Source of the DNA: Pseudoclavibacter sp. 13-3
GTDB taxonomy: Bacteria; Actinomycetota; Actinomycetes; Actinomycetales; Microbacteriaceae
Direction of reading: 5' to 3'
Assembly: GCF_021168475.1 (NCBI RefSeq)
Contig: NZ_JAJOZT010000004.1
Span: forward strand, 237,271-301,270
Length of the DNA stretch: 64,000 nt
Shown: one piece after another, positions 19,141 through 29,184 of the stretch
Layout of the letters: each line of letters begins with the position of its first letter
How positions within the stretch are numbered: the first letter of the stretch is position 1
Program-made: the position numbers and the translations under genes
Notes under the pieces: model-generated
The model's input: the letters and a program-made list of their open reading frames with translations, nothing else
Databases searched by the model: none
Told to the model about the DNA's origin: nothing

Positions 19141-20273
19141 CCTTGCTCACGCTGCTGGCGATCACCGTGGTCGCGCTGCTGGGGCCCATGCTGAGCTGGG
19201 TCACCCGCTGGCGAACCCCGGTGCTCGTCGGCCAGATTCTCGGCGGCCTGCTGATCGGCGGCACCGGTCTGGGGTGGGTCGACGCGAGCGACTCGATGTT
19301 CACGCTGCTGGCCGATCTGGGATTCGCACTCACTATGTTCGTCGCGGGCAGTCAGATTCCGGTGCGCAATCCCGAGCTGCGGCCGCTGCTGTGGAAGGGT
19401 CTTCTGCGAGCGGCCGCGGTGGCTTCGGCAGCTCTCGCGCTCGGTGCGATCATCAGCCTGACCCTGCACAGTCCCGACTGGCTGATCTACGCAGTCGTGC
19501 TCGGGTCGTCATCAGCGGCTCTGGCGCTGCCGGCGATGGCCCAGGCACGGCTCACCGGCCCGGCGGTAACCGCCACGATGGCGCAGATCGCCATCGCCGA
19601 CGTGGCGTCGATCGTGCTGCTGCCTTTGGCCATCGACACCGGCCGGGCGCTGCTGACCATCGTCGGGGCGCTCGCGCTCTGCGTGCTGACGGCCGGGGTC
19701 GTCGTCGCACTGCGCGTGCTGCGACGTCGCGGCATGCTGCGCGAGGCCCACCGAGTCAGTCATCGCGAGCATCTGGCGCTCGAACTGCGCATCTCGCTCG
19801 TGCTGCTGCTCGCATTCGCAGCGCTCGCCTCGCAGACCGCGGTGTCGATCATGCTCGCCGGGTTCGCCGCAGGCGTCGCCGTCGCGGCGATCGGTGAGCC
19901 CCGTCGGCTGGCGAAGCAGGTCTTCGCACTCAGCGAGGGCTTCTTCTCACCGCTGTTCTACGTCTGGCTCGGCGCGTCCCTGTCGCTGGGCGAGCTGTGG
20001 AGTGGTCCGCAGCACATGCTGCTGGGCCTCGCACTGGGGCTCGGCGGCCTGGCCGTGCACGCGGTCGGCGCACTCACCGGGCAGCCGATCTCACTGGCGC
20101 TGCTCGGCAGCGCCCAGCTGGGGGTGCCGATCGCCGCCGCCGCCATCGGCATGCAGACCGGGGCGTTGAACGGCGGGGAGGCCGCCGCACTCGTCTTCGG
20201 CGCTCTGATCAGCGTCGTGTCGCTCTCGGCGATCGTTCCCCTCGCGGCCAGACGGTTCGCCGCGCAGAGCTGA
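19137..20273 (+). CDS. CPA2-type cation/proton antiporter
   Basis: 378-residue membrane protein of the monovalent cation:proton antiporter-2 (KefB/NapA-like) family, with about eleven to twelve hydrophobic segments. Family features are GQILGGLLIGGTGLG near the N-terminus, LGFALTMFVAGSQI, and the later IAIADVASIVLLPL segment holding the transport Asp. It has no C-terminal TrkA-N domain, so it is the short form. The ATG overlaps the MFS stop (ATGA). It probably balances Na+/K+ or pH, perhaps during organic acid uptake; that link is inference from the operon. Confidence 0.8.
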   Translation: MTLLTLLAITVVALLGPMLSWVTRWRTPVLVGQILGGLLIGGTGLGWVDASDSMFTLLADLGFALTMFVAGSQIPVRNPELRPLLWKGLLRAAAVASAALALGAIISLTLHSPDWLIYAVVLGSSSAALALPAMAQARLTGPAVTATMAQIAIADVASIVLLPLAIDTGRALLTIVGALALCVLTAGVVVALRVLRRRGMLREAHRVSHREHLALELRISLVLLLAFAALASQTAVSIMLAGFAAGVAVAAIGEPRRLAKQVFALSEGFFSPLFYVWLGASLSLGELWSGPQHMLLGLALGLGGLAVHAVGALTGQPISLALLGSAQLGVPIAAAAIGMQTGALNGGEAAALVFGALISVVSLSAIVPLAARRFAAQS

Positions 20274-20311
20274 TCCGCTGCCGCACCGGCAGGATCGACT
20301 AGGGTATGTGC

Positions 20312-21331
20312 ATGCTCACTGACCCTCATTCGTCCGAGTCCACCGGCTCATCCCCCGTCGACAGCGAAGCGGCGTCACCGCAAGACCGCATCACACTGCG
20401 GTTCATGGCTCTGCCCCAAGAGGTCTCGAAGACCGGCACCTCGATCGCCGAGGGCCGCGTCCTGGAATGGATAGACCGGGCGGGTTACGCTTGCGCCGTC
20501 GGCTGGAGCTCCTCATACTGCGTGACCGCCTATGTCGGCAACGTGCACTTCAACCGGCCGATCGCCCCGGGCAGCATCATCGCGGCGCATGCCCGGGTCA
20601 TCCACACCGGCCGCACCAGCATGCACGTGCTCGTGCGCGTCGAATCGGCCGACGTGCGCACTCGCGCCTACCAGCCAGCCTGCGACTGCATCCTGATCTT
20701 CGTCGCCGTCGACGAGAACGGCACGCCGGCACAGGTGCCCCAGTGGAGCCCGCAGACCGACACCGAACGCCAGCTGCACGAGGCCGCCATCGAGCGCATC
20801 GAACCCCGCCGCCGCATCCGCGAGTCGATGGCCTCGCAGTCATACACGACCTACGGCACCGCGCCCGAGACGGTGTTTCGCTTTCTGGCCTCGCCGCAGC
20901 ACGCGAACTGGGGCGGCAAGACCCACGGCGGCACGGTGATGCGCTGGATCGGCGAGGCGGCGAACACCTGCGCCACCAGCTGGGCCAAGCACGACGTGGT
21001 CGGCGTCTACTCCGGCGGCATCCACTTCATCAATCCGATTCCGATCGGCAACATCGTCGAGATCCGCTCGCGCCTGCTGCTGACGACGCCGCACAGCATC
21101 CACGTCAGCACCCAGGTGCGCACGGCAGACCCGAAACGACCCAGCGATCTGCGGCTGACGACACGCTGCATGAGCGTGCTGGTCGTCGTCGGCGAAGACG
21201 GACATGCCACCGACGTGCCGCAGTGGGAGCCGGTCAGCGACGAGGACCGCCACCTGCGGTCACACGCCCGCAAGCTCATCGAGCTGCGTCACGAGATGCA
21301 TCCGGTACCGCTCGAGCTGCCCGGCATCTGA
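20312..21331 (+). CDS. Double-hotdog acyl-CoA thioesterase
   Basis: 339-residue protein with two ACOT-type hotdog domains, about residues 25-155 and 180-310. Each has a central helix (ILEWIDRAG-like and VMRWIGEAA) followed by a VHFNRPI or IHFINPI strand. Such proteins hydrolyse acyl-CoA thioesters; chain length is not predictable. The second ATG (20312) is preferred over 20306 because TAGGGT ends 6 nt before it, the leaderless spacing seen widely here. It converges with the CPBP gene, 28 bp away. Confidence 0.85.
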   Translation: MLTDPHSSESTGSSPVDSEAASPQDRITLRFMALPQEVSKTGTSIAEGRVLEWIDRAGYACAVGWSSSYCVTAYVGNVHFNRPIAPGSIIAAHARVIHTGRTSMHVLVRVESADVRTRAYQPACDCILIFVAVDENGTPAQVPQWSPQTDTERQLHEAAIERIEPRRRIRESMASQSYTTYGTAPETVFRFLASPQHANWGGKTHGGTVMRWIGEAANTCATSWAKHDVVGVYSGGIHFINPIPIGNIVEIRSRLLLTTPHSIHVSTQVRTADPKRPSDLRLTTRCMSVLVVVGEDGHATDVPQWEPVSDEDRHLRSHARKLIELRHEMHPVPLELPGI

Positions 21332-21359
21332 CCGGCCGCCGCCCGACCAGCCCGCCGGC

Positions 21360-22208
21360 CTAGCCGAGCAGACCGGTCGACAGCAGCCAGGGGCCGGCCA
21401 GCTGCCAGCCCACGAACGCACAGGCGTCGAGCAGAAAGTGCGCCACCACCAGCGGGGCCACCCCGCCCCATCGGCGTGCTGCCCAGAGAAAGACCACGCC
21501 CATCACCGCATTGCCGACGAACGGCCCGACGCCCTGGTACAGGTGATACGAGCCGCGCAGCAGTGCGGCGAAGACGAAGACGGCAGGCCACCCCCACGAG
21601 ATCTCGCGCAGGCGGATGACCAGCCATCCCGAGACGACGGTCTCTTCGAGCAGGGCTGCCTGCACCGCTGCGAGCAGCAGCACGGGGATGCTCCACCAGT
21701 TCGGATCGAGCGCCGCCGGCACGACGTTGGCGGTGAGCCCGAGCAGACGCCCGACGGCGTAGAGCGCGAGACCGGGCAGGCCGATCACCGCGGCGAGCAG
21801 GCAGCCGCGACCCACGGTGCGCCAGCTCCACAGATCGTGCAGACCGAGCCTGGCGGCGCCGACCCCGAAGCCGGCGCCGGTGAGGGCAGGTTCGGTGCGC
21901 CCGCCGGCGGCTGCCGCACGCGCTGCCAGCAGCCACAGCACGAACAGCACCGGCACCAGGCCGAAGCCGATCTGCGCCAGCTGGATCAGCAGGTCGAGCC
22001 AGGGCTGCGACGCCCGACTCGCGTTCAGGGTGCTCGTCTGGGCGCCGAGGCCGCCTTCGGCCGTCAGCTTGCGCAGCAGCGAGAGTGCGGCGAAGACCGC
22101 CGACTGCCCGAGCGTGAGCCCGAGCACGATCCAGATCTCTGCCCGCACACGCGGCCGTGCCCAGGCAGGTGTCACCTCGGCCTGCGGCCAGCGGGAGCGT
22201 TGCGTCAT
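21360..22208 (-). CDS. CPBP (CAAX protease/bacteriocin-processing-like) family membrane protein
   Basis: 282-residue membrane protein with eight or so hydrophobic segments and the three CPBP motifs in its second half: LLEETVVSG, then FAALLRGSYHLYQG, then HFLLDAC. In active members motif 1 is EExxxR; here the Arg position is Ser. The two Glu and both His are kept. Members include Rce1-like endopeptidases and bacteriocin self-immunity proteins, but most bacterial ones have no known substrate. TAGGGT ends 6 nt before the ATG, suggesting a leaderless message. It diverges from ppsR. Confidence 0.75.
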   Translation of the reverse strand: MTQRSRWPQAEVTPAWARPRVRAEIWIVLGLTLGQSAVFAALSLLRKLTAEGGLGAQTSTLNASRASQPWLDLLIQLAQIGFGLVPVLFVLWLLAARAAAAGGRTEPALTGAGFGVGAARLGLHDLWSWRTVGRGCLLAAVIGLPGLALYAVGRLLGLTANVVPAALDPNWWSIPVLLLAAVQAALLEETVVSGWLVIRLREISWGWPAVFVFAALLRGSYHLYQGVGPFVGNAVMGVVFLWAARRWGGVAPLVVAHFLLDACAFVGWQLAGPWLLSTGLLG

Positions 22209-22273
22209 AGCAGCACCCTACTCGGGGGCGTCTCTGCGGTATCGTGGAACCCGTCGCCGGCAGAGAGGCAGTC

Positions 22274-23095
22274 ATGAGCACAGAGCACGAGACGCATTCG
22301 GTCTTCTTCGTGTCGGACGGTACCGGCATCACCGCCGAGACCCTCGGCAACACGCTGCTGACGCAGTTTCCGAACGACAGCTTCATCCGCGCCACGATCC
22401 CCTTCGTGAACACCGTCGAATACGCTCGCACCGTGGTGCGCCACATCGACTCGCTCTCGAAGTCGCAGCCCACTCCGCTGGTCTTCTCGACCGTGGTCTC
22501 CGACGAGATCCGCGAGGTCTTCACCGCCTCGGGCGCCCTGGTCATCGACCTGCTCGGCGAGGCCACCAAGCGCCTCGAGCAGACTCTGCACACCGAGGCC
22601 AGCCACTCGCCGGGTCGCGCGCACGGGCAGGGCGACCTCGAGCGCTACAACGCCCGCATGCATGCCGTCGAGTTCGCGATCGAACACGACGACGGTCAGA
22701 GCCTGCGCGCGCTGGATCGCAGCGACATCATTCTCATCGCCCCGTCGCGCTGCGGCAAGACGCCGACGACCATGTATCTGGCGCTGCAGCACGGCGTACT
22801 GGTCGCGAACTACCCGCTCATTCATGAAGACTTCGGTTCGATCGAGCTGCCTGCCCCGATCGCGCCGCTGGCAGACAAGTGCTTCGGCCTGCTCTCGACC
22901 CCGCAGCGACTGAGCGAGGTGCGCACCCAGCGCCGCCCCGACTCGCGCTACGCCTCGCTCGACCAGTGCCGTTACGAGCTGCGCAACGCCGAAGAGATGT
23001 ACCGACGCCACGGCATCCCCTTTGTCAACTCGGCGAGCAAGTCGATCGAAGAGATGGCCTCGGTGATTCTGCACAGCATGAGCCTGCGCAAGTAG
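22274..23095 (+). CDS. ppsR: PEP synthase regulatory protein (bifunctional kinase/pyrophosphorylase)
   Basis: 273-residue DUF299 protein that inactivates PEP synthase by ADP-dependent phosphorylation and reactivates it by Pi-dependent phosphorolysis. VFFVSDGTGITAETLG begins near residue 9 and the nucleotide loop APSRCGKTPTT lies near residue 157. The ATG at 22274 is chosen with AGAGAGGCA upstream rather than the in-frame start at 22244. Its target ppsA is the next gene, which fixes the assignment as PEP synthase rather than PPDK regulation. Confidence 0.92.
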   Translation: MSTEHETHSVFFVSDGTGITAETLGNTLLTQFPNDSFIRATIPFVNTVEYARTVVRHIDSLSKSQPTPLVFSTVVSDEIREVFTASGALVIDLLGEATKRLEQTLHTEASHSPGRAHGQGDLERYNARMHAVEFAIEHDDGQSLRALDRSDIILIAPSRCGKTPTTMYLALQHGVLVANYPLIHEDFGSIELPAPIAPLADKCFGLLSTPQRLSEVRTQRRPDSRYASLDQCRYELRNAEEMYRRHGIPFVNSASKSIEEMASVILHSMSLRK

Positions 23096-23148
23096 CGGCG
23101 GCGGAGAGTCCGCCAGCAGGATGTCACCCTTCAGAAACATATCGTGAC

Positions 23149-23154
23149 TATACT
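23149..23154 (+). promoter_or_regulatory. Candidate -10 of ppsA promoter
   Basis: TATACT in a short AT-rich patch (23141-23159) within the 114-bp ppsR-ppsA spacer. The predicted start of transcription near 23161 would give a leader of about 50 nt. No convincing -35 is seen. Confidence 0.45.
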
Positions 23155-23209
23155 TTTTTGCAGTGTGCCGGTGATGACCCATCGACACCACTACCACTGA
23201 AGGAGACCA

Positions 23210-25594
23210 GTGTCAGAAAACGTCCTGTGGTTCACCGAGGCCGGCCTCGATGACATCGACAAAGTCGGCGGCAAGAACGCTTCGTTGGGTGAGCTGATTC
23301 AGAACCTCTCATCGGCAGGCGTCAACGTTCCCGAGGGGTTCGCCACCACCTCGGCCGCGTTCCACACGTTCCTCGACGAGTCGGGTGTGCGTGACTATAT
23401 CTTCAAGACTCTTGCAGACCTCAATGCGGACGACGTGGTCGCCCTGGCTGCGGCCGGCAAAGACATCCGCGCCAAGGTTCGCGACACGCCCTTCCCCTCG
23501 GCGCTCGAGGCTGACATCCGCAACGCCTTCGAACAGCTGACCGGGTCGTACGACGATCCCACGGCCGTCTCGTTCGCCGTGCGCTCCTCGGCCACTGCCG
23601 AGGACCTGCCCGACGCATCCTTCGCGGGCCAGCAGGAGACCTACCTGAACGTGCGCGGCATCGACCACATCCTGGCCGCCATCAAAGAGGTGTTCGCGTC
23701 GCTCTACAACGACCGTGCGATCGCCTATCGCGTGCACAACGACTACAGCCATGAAGACGTCGCCCTGTCGGCGGGCATCCAGCGCATGGTGCGCTCCGAC
23801 ATCGGCGCGTCGGGCGTCATGTTCACCCTCGACACCGAGTCGGGCTTCGACGACGCGGTGTTCATCACCAGCGCGTTCGGCCTCGGCGAAGGCGTCGTAC
23901 AGGGTGCCGTCAACCCCGACGAGTTCTACGTCTACAAGCCCGCGCTTCGCGCCGGGCGGCCCGCGATCCTCAAGCGCTCGGTCGGCGGCAAGGCGCTGAA
24001 GATGATCTACACCGACGACCAGACCGTCGGCCGCAGCACCGAGTTCGTCGACGTGCCCGAGCAGGATCGTCTCAAGCTCAGTCTGACCGACGACGAGGTG
24101 CAGGAACTGGCCCGCCACGCGCTGGCCATCGAAGCGCACTACGGACGTCCGATGGACATCGAGTGGGGCAAAGACGGCATCGACGGCCGCATCTACGTGC
24201 TGCAGGCGCGCCCGGAGACCGTGCGCTCACGCGACGACTCCTCGGCGCTCGAGCGTTTCAGCATCGGGGCAGAGGGCAAGGGCGACGTGCTCATCGAAGG
24301 TCGTGCCATCGGTCAGCGCATCGGCGCCGGCCCGGTGCGGGTGATGCACTCGCTCGATCAGATGGTCGACTTCGTCGAGGGCGAGGTGCTCGTCGCTGAC
24401 ATCACCGACCCCGACTGGGAGCCCATCATGAAGCGTGCCAGCGCCATCGTGACGAACCGCGGCGGGCGCACCTGCCATGCCGCGATCATCGCACGCGAGC
24501 TCGGCATCCCCGCCGTGGTCGGCACCGGCGACGCCACTCGCTCGCTCGCCGACGGCAAGTCGGTGACCGTCTCGTGCGCAGAGGGGGAGACCGGCTTCGT
24601 CTACGAGGGCATCGCCGACTTCGAGCTCAAACGCACTGAGCTCGACCACATGCCCGAGATCCCGGTCAAGCTCATGATGAACGTGGGCACCCCGGATCAG
24701 GCGTTCAGCTTCGCGAAGCTGCCGAACGCCGGCGTGGGCCTCGCGCGTCTCGAGTTCATCATCAACCGCCAGGTGGGCATCCACCCGCGCGCACTCCTCG
24801 AGCTGGACGACCAGGAGCCCGCGCTCAAGGCCGAGATCGAGCAGCGTATCGCGGCCTACGAGAGCCCGACCGACTACTTCGTGAAGCGCGTCGCCGAGGG
24901 CGTCTCGATGATCGCCGCGGCCTTCGCGCCGAAGCCGGTGGTCGTGCGCATGAGCGACTTCAAGTCGAACGAGTACGCCAACCTGCTCGGCGGCGCCCGC
25001 TACGAGCCCGACGAAGAGAACCCGATGCTCGGCTGGCGCGGCGCCTCACGCTACGTCTCCTCCGATTTCCGGGCCTGCTTCGAGCTCGAGTGCCGTGCCA
25101 TGAAGTTCGTGCGCGACGAGATCGGCCTGACCAACGTGAAGCTGATGGTGCCGTTCGTGCGCACGGTCGAAGAGGCCAAGGGCGTCATCGAGCTGATGGA
25201 GCACAACGGTCTGAAGCGCGGCGAGAACGGTCTCGAGATCTACATGATGTGTGAGATCCCGAGCAACGCACTGCTCGCAGACGAGTTCCTCGAGTACTTC
25301 GACGGCTTCTCGATCGGCTCGAACGACATGACGCAGCTGTCGCTCGGCCTCGACCGTGACTCGGCGCTGGTCGCCGACGAGTTCGACGAGCGCAACCCGG
25401 CGGTCAAGAAGCTGCTGGCGATGGCGATCGAGCACTGCAACGCGGCCGGCAAGTACGTCGGCATCTGCGGGCAGGGCCCGAGCGACCACCCGGATCTCGC
25501 CGAGTGGCTGCTCGATCAGCACATCGTGTCGATGTCGCTGAACCCTGACACCGTGGTCGACACCTGGCTGCGTCTGGCCGAGCACCAGAGATGA
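23210..25594 (+). CDS. ppsA: Phosphoenolpyruvate synthase
   Basis: 794-residue PEP synthase (pyruvate, water dikinase), converting pyruvate and ATP to PEP, AMP and Pi in gluconeogenesis. Three domains are in order: the N-terminal ATP-grasp domain, the swivelling phosphohistidine domain with GGRTCHAAI (phosphorylated His 423), and the C-terminal PEP/pyruvate barrel with [11 protein letters not shown]. The GTG start has AAGGAG about 6 nt upstream. It follows ppsR. The pair fits a cell that grows on acetate or other C2-C3 acids through the nearby glyoxylate genes. Two strong hairpins follow the stop. Confidence 0.96.
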   Translation: MSENVLWFTEAGLDDIDKVGGKNASLGELIQNLSSAGVNVPEGFATTSAAFHTFLDESGVRDYIFKTLADLNADDVVALAAAGKDIRAKVRDTPFPSALEADIRNAFEQLTGSYDDPTAVSFAVRSSATAEDLPDASFAGQQETYLNVRGIDHILAAIKEVFASLYNDRAIAYRVHNDYSHEDVALSAGIQRMVRSDIGASGVMFTLDTESGFDDAVFITSAFGLGEGVVQGAVNPDEFYVYKPALRAGRPAILKRSVGGKALKMIYTDDQTVGRSTEFVDVPEQDRLKLSLTDDEVQELARHALAIEAHYGRPMDIEWGKDGIDGRIYVLQARPETVRSRDDSSALERFSIGAEGKGDVLIEGRAIGQRIGAGPVRVMHSLDQMVDFVEGEVLVADITDPDWEPIMKRASAIVTNRGGRTCHAAIIARELGIPAVVGTGDATRSLADGKSVTVSCAEGETGFVYEGIADFELKRTELDHMPEIPVKLMMNVGTPDQAFSFAKLPNAGVGLARLEFIINRQVGIHPRALLELDDQEPALKAEIEQRIAAYESPTDYFVKRVAEGVSMIAAAFAPKPVVVRMSDFKSNEYANLLGGARYEPDEENPMLGWRGASRYVSSDFRACFELECRAMKFVRDEIGLTNVKLMVPFVRTVEEAKGVIELMEHNGLKRGENGLEIYMMCEIPSNALLADEFLEYFDGFSIGSNDMTQLSLGLDRDSALVADEFDERNPAVKKLLAMAIEHCNAAGKYVGICGQGPSDHPDLAEWLLDQHIVSMSLNPDTVVDTWLRLAEHQR

Positions 25595-25601
25595 CCATGC
25601 G

Positions 25602-25643
25602 AACGGTGTGGTGCTGAGTCGTTCGGCTCAGCACCACACCGTT
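25602..25643. terminator. First hairpin after ppsA
   Basis: 17-bp perfect stem, arms 25602-25618 and 25627-25643, with an 8-nt loop, starting 8 nt after the ppsA stop. Confidence 0.75.
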
Positions 25644-25645
25644 GC

Positions 25646-25680
25646 CAGAATGGCCGGCACACTGTGTGCCGGCCATTCTG
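25646..25680. terminator. Second hairpin after ppsA, shared with the convergent gene
   Basis: 17-bp perfect inverted repeat, arms 25646-25662 and 25664-25680 around one base, 22 bp from the end of the convergent CitE-like gene. With the first hairpin it makes a tandem, probably bidirectional, terminator. Confidence 0.7.
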
Positions 25681-25702
25681 CATCTGTGTGAGGGGTGTTC
25701 GA

Positions 25703-26545
25703 TCAGCTGTTCCACAGGCCGAACGATGCGGCCAGGCGGCTGATCTTCTTCGCCCGCGACAGTCGTGGCAGGTAGCTGCCGTCGGCTCCCCCGTCGCCCT
25801 GCGCGTCTTTGTCGAGCAGGTCGCGCGCCCAGGCGATCTCGGACTGCGTCGGAGCGAGATGCTCGTTGATCTGTGCGGTCTGCTGCGGCTTGAGCACCAG
25901 TTTGCCGGTCATGCCCATCTCGGCCGTGGTCTGGCAGGCCGCCATGATCACCGCCGGGTCGTCACTGAGCACCGGGCCGTCGATCGGGCCGGGAAGCTCG
26001 CCGACGCGAGAGGCCACGACCAGCCGTGACCGCGCGTATGCGAGCGCCAGGGCGGTGTTGCCCGCACCGGTGTCGCGGCGAAAGTCGCCCACGCCGAAGG
26101 CGAGCCGAAAGGTTCCCGGTGCCTTCGCGATGAACGGTGCGTTCTCGACGCCCAGACCGCTCTCGAGCAGCGCGACCACCGGTGTGCCGGGGTTGAGCCC
26201 CTGCCCGGTCAGCGCCACCTGCTCGGCGGTCTCGGTCTTGGCCAGCATGACGCCGCGCAGCCCTTCTGCGCCACGCAGCGCATCGAGGTCGCGATGCCAC
26301 AGCTCGCTGCCGGCGGGGTTGATGCGCACCCATGCGCTCATCCCGTTGTTCAGCGCTTCAGCGGCCAGCGCTCGAGCGGCGTCTTTGCCCTCGTCTGGAA
26401 TGCCGTCTTCGATGTCGAAGACGACGGAGTCGGCCTCGCTCGCCAGCGCGTCGAGCAGCGTCTGCTCGTCATGCGGCGGTGCGAGAAGCCAGCTGCGCGA
26501 GAGTTTCGCAGGAAGATTTGCCGCACGTTCGTTTCGAATGCCCAT
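25703..26545 (-). CDS. HpcH/HpaI aldolase / CitE-like CoA ester lyase
   Basis: 280-residue TIM-barrel protein of the citrate lyase beta-subunit family. SRSWLLAPPHDEQ near the N-terminus, VVFDIEDGI (metal-binding Glu-Asp), AWVRINP and VALLESGLGVENA are family positions. Free-standing members split (S)-citramalyl-CoA, malyl-CoA or related esters; no citrate lyase alpha or gamma gene is near, so this is not the citrate lyase complex. TAGCAT ends exactly 7 nt before the ATG at 26545, so that start is preferred over the in-frame ATGs at 26554 and 26563. It converges with ppsA. Confidence 0.78.
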   Translation of the reverse strand: MGIRNERAANLPAKLSRSWLLAPPHDEQTLLDALASEADSVVFDIEDGIPDEGKDAARALAAEALNNGMSAWVRINPAGSELWHRDLDALRGAEGLRGVMLAKTETAEQVALTGQGLNPGTPVVALLESGLGVENAPFIAKAPGTFRLAFGVGDFRRDTGAGNTALALAYARSRLVVASRVGELPGPIDGPVLSDDPAVIMAACQTTAEMGMTGKLVLKPQQTAQINEHLAPTQSEIAWARDLLDKDAQGDGGADGSYLPRLSRAKKISRLAASFGLWNS

Positions 26546-26646
26546 ATCAGCCATGCTAGCCACCCGTCGACGTCTTGGCGCGGATCACCGCACCTCCTGC
26601 GCGGGGCATATACGACCCGGGGCATACATGTCCCGGACCTCCCGGC

Positions 26647-29184
26647 TCAGGCGCTCACCGATCCGTGCACGATCGGTATCTCGCTCGTCACCACCGGAAT
26701 CGACGCGGTGAGCAGCGTGCCGTCCTCGCGTCGGAAGCCTTCGAGCTGGTCGATGTCCGGCTCGCCTTCGATGATCGATCCCTGACCGTCGAGCGCCACT
26801 GAGACGGGCTCGCCCGCACGCACCACGAACCGCTGGCCGCGCACCCAGAAGGTCAGCTGCGTGCCCTCCTCGACTTCGGCGAAGAGCGTGTCTCGCGTGA
26901 CGGTGAAGCGCACCCGGGTGCCCATCTGCGTCAGGGGGAACGAGAGCTCCTGCCAGTCAGCGGGAAGCCGAGGGTCGAAGCGCAGCGTGCCGCCGACGTC
27001 GCGCAGACCGCCGAACCCGCTGACGATCGTGGTCCAGATGCCGCCGGCGGATGCGATGTGGGCGCCGTCCTCGGTGTTGCGATGCAGGTTGTCGAGGTCG
27101 GTGAACAGCGAGCACATGAAGTGGTCGTAGGCGAGCTCCTGATACCCGACCTCTGCTGCCACGATTGACTGCACACCGGCAGAGAGCGTGGAGTCCCCGG
27201 TCGTCAGCGGTTCGTAGTACTCGAAGTCGGCGCGCTTCTCGGCAGCACTGAACAGGTCGCTGCGCAGGTAGAGCGCGAGCACCACATCGGCTTGTTTGAC
27301 CACCTGGAACCGGTAGATCACCAGCGGGTGGAAGTGCAGCAGCAGCGGTCTCTGCTCTGGCGGCGTGTTCTCGACGTCCCAGATCTCACGATTGAGGAAC
27401 TGCTCGTCTTGGGGATGGATGCCGAAGTGCTCGTCGAAGGGCAGCTCCATGCGATCGGCGATCAGCTCCCAGCGTCGAATCTCGTCATCGGTGATGTCGA
27501 GCCGCTCGCGAGCGCGAAGCGCGTCGTCGGGGCGCAGCTGGGCGATCTGCTGCAGCGCGCTCACCGCGTAGCGCAGATTGAACTGGGCCATGGCATTCGT
27601 GAACAGGTTGTTGTTGACGACAGTCGTGTACTCGTCAGGACCGGTGACGCCATGGATGTTGAAGGTGCGCTCCCCGTTCGAGCCGCGCCAGAATCCCAGG
27701 GAAGCCCACATGCGAGCGGTCTCGACCACCACGTCGATGGCCTCACGAGCGAGAAACTCGTAGTCTCCTGTCGCCCCGATGTACTTCGCGATGGCGTAGG
27801 TGATGTCTGCGTCGATGTGATACTGCGCAGTGCCGGCCGCATAGTAGGCCGACGACTCCTCGCCATTGATGGTGCGCCAGGGGAACAGCGCGCCCTCGAC
27901 GCCGAGCTGGTCGGCGCGCTGTCGGGCCTGAGGCAGCATCTGCACGCGAAACCGCAGCGCGTTGCGCGCGACATCAGGGCTCGTATACGAGAGAAACGGC
28001 AGCACGAACACCTCGGTGTCCCAGAAATAGTGGCCGCTGTAGCCCGATCCGGTGAGCCCTTTGGCCGGCACGCCCCAGCCCTCGGCGCGGGCCGAGGCCT
28101 GGATGAGCTGGAACAGGTTCCATCGCACCGCCTGCTGGATCACCGGCTGACCGGGAATGCGCACATCTGAGCGCGCCCAGAAGGCGTCGAGCCAGCGCCG
28201 CTGCTGCCGGCGCAGTCCGTCGGCACCGTACTCGTGAGCCCTGGACAGGCTTCGCACGCAGCGGTCGACGAGTTCCTGCACGGGATACCCGTTCGATGTG
28301 TGATAGGTCACGAACTTGGTCACCGTGGTCGGCACGCCCTCGCGCGCGTCGACCTCGAACACGTTGCGGGCGAGGTCATCAGTGATCGTGTGCGAGCTGC
28401 GATACGCGTTGCGTGTCTCGATGAGATGGTCGGCGGCCACCGCGATCGTCTGCCCGGACTTTGCGACACGGTAGCCCAGCACGCTGCGCTGGTCGTTCTG
28501 CATGCGGTATCGCGGCAGGAACACCCGGTGCTCGAACTGCTTCGCCCTGCGCGGCTCGATCCCCTTGCCCAGCGCATGCTGCCGAACGCCGAAGTCGTCT
28601 TCGCCATCCTGCCGATTCATGATCTGACACGAGATCGCGATGGGCGCGTCTCCTTCCAGCATCGTCACCGTCAACGTGAGCAGAGCCAGGTGGCGCTGCG
28701 TGAACGAGACCAGCCGAGACGAGGTGATCCTCACTCGTTTGCCGGCTGGCGTCCGCCAGACCAGGTCACGGATGAGCTGCCCGGTGCGAAAATCGAGGCG
28801 GCGATGGTAGTCGACGATCTCGGCCTTGTCCGGGATGAACGGCTCGTCGTCGACGTAGACGCGGATCGGCCGCGCGTCGGGAGCATTGATCATGCTCTGT
28901 CCGACCTTGGCGAATCCGAAGGCCTCTTCAGCGTGCCGGATCTCCCAGGTCTCATGCAGCCCGCTGACATAGGTGCCCTGCTCGCAGCTGGACCGCCCCT
29001 CCGAGTAGTTGCCGCGAAAGCCGATGTACCCGTTCGAAACGGCGAAGAGAGTCTCTGTGATGCCGACGTCGTCGATGTCGAAGCGGTCTTCGCGCAGCCC
29101 CCACTCGTCGATCCGAAATCGTGTTCGGTCGATGTCGGTCGGGCTCCACTCTCGCCCCAGGGCGAGGCGTCCGGATGTCGTCAT
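26647..29184 (-). CDS. Glycoside hydrolase family 65 disaccharide phosphorylase
   Basis: 845-residue GH65 protein, a family of inverting phosphorylases acting on maltose, trehalose, kojibiose or nigerose to give beta-glucose 1-phosphate. The N-terminal beta-sandwich, the (alpha/alpha)6 barrel and the C-terminal barrel follow in the usual order and length. The catalytic acid is Glu 518 in GVTGPDEYTT; the sugar-contacting GSGYSGHYFWDTEVF segment (about residues 377-391) is intact. The ATG overlaps the TGA of the phosphomutase gene (29181-29184), with GAGAGGAG upstream. Coupling to a beta-phosphoglucomutase supports a phosphorylase rather than a hydrolase. The disaccharide is not decidable from sequence alone. 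Confidence 0.88.
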   Translation of the reverse strand: MTTSGRLALGREWSPTDIDRTRFRIDEWGLREDRFDIDDVGITETLFAVSNGYIGFRGNYSEGRSSCEQGTYVSGLHETWEIRHAEEAFGFAKVGQSMINAPDARPIRVYVDDEPFIPDKAEIVDYHRRLDFRTGQLIRDLVWRTPAGKRVRITSSRLVSFTQRHLALLTLTVTMLEGDAPIAISCQIMNRQDGEDDFGVRQHALGKGIEPRRAKQFEHRVFLPRYRMQNDQRSVLGYRVAKSGQTIAVAADHLIETRNAYRSSHTITDDLARNVFEVDAREGVPTTVTKFVTYHTSNGYPVQELVDRCVRSLSRAHEYGADGLRRQQRRWLDAFWARSDVRIPGQPVIQQAVRWNLFQLIQASARAEGWGVPAKGLTGSGYSGHYFWDTEVFVLPFLSYTSPDVARNALRFRVQMLPQARQRADQLGVEGALFPWRTINGEESSAYYAAGTAQYHIDADITYAIAKYIGATGDYEFLAREAIDVVVETARMWASLGFWRGSNGERTFNIHGVTGPDEYTTVVNNNLFTNAMAQFNLRYAVSALQQIAQLRPDDALRARERLDITDDEIRRWELIADRMELPFDEHFGIHPQDEQFLNREIWDVENTPPEQRPLLLHFHPLVIYRFQVVKQADVVLALYLRSDLFSAAEKRADFEYYEPLTTGDSTLSAGVQSIVAAEVGYQELAYDHFMCSLFTDLDNLHRNTEDGAHIASAGGIWTTIVSGFGGLRDVGGTLRFDPRLPADWQELSFPLTQMGTRVRFTVTRDTLFAEVEEGTQLTFWVRGQRFVVRAGEPVSVALDGQGSIIEGEPDIDQLEGFRREDGTLLTASIPVVTSEIPIVHGSVSA

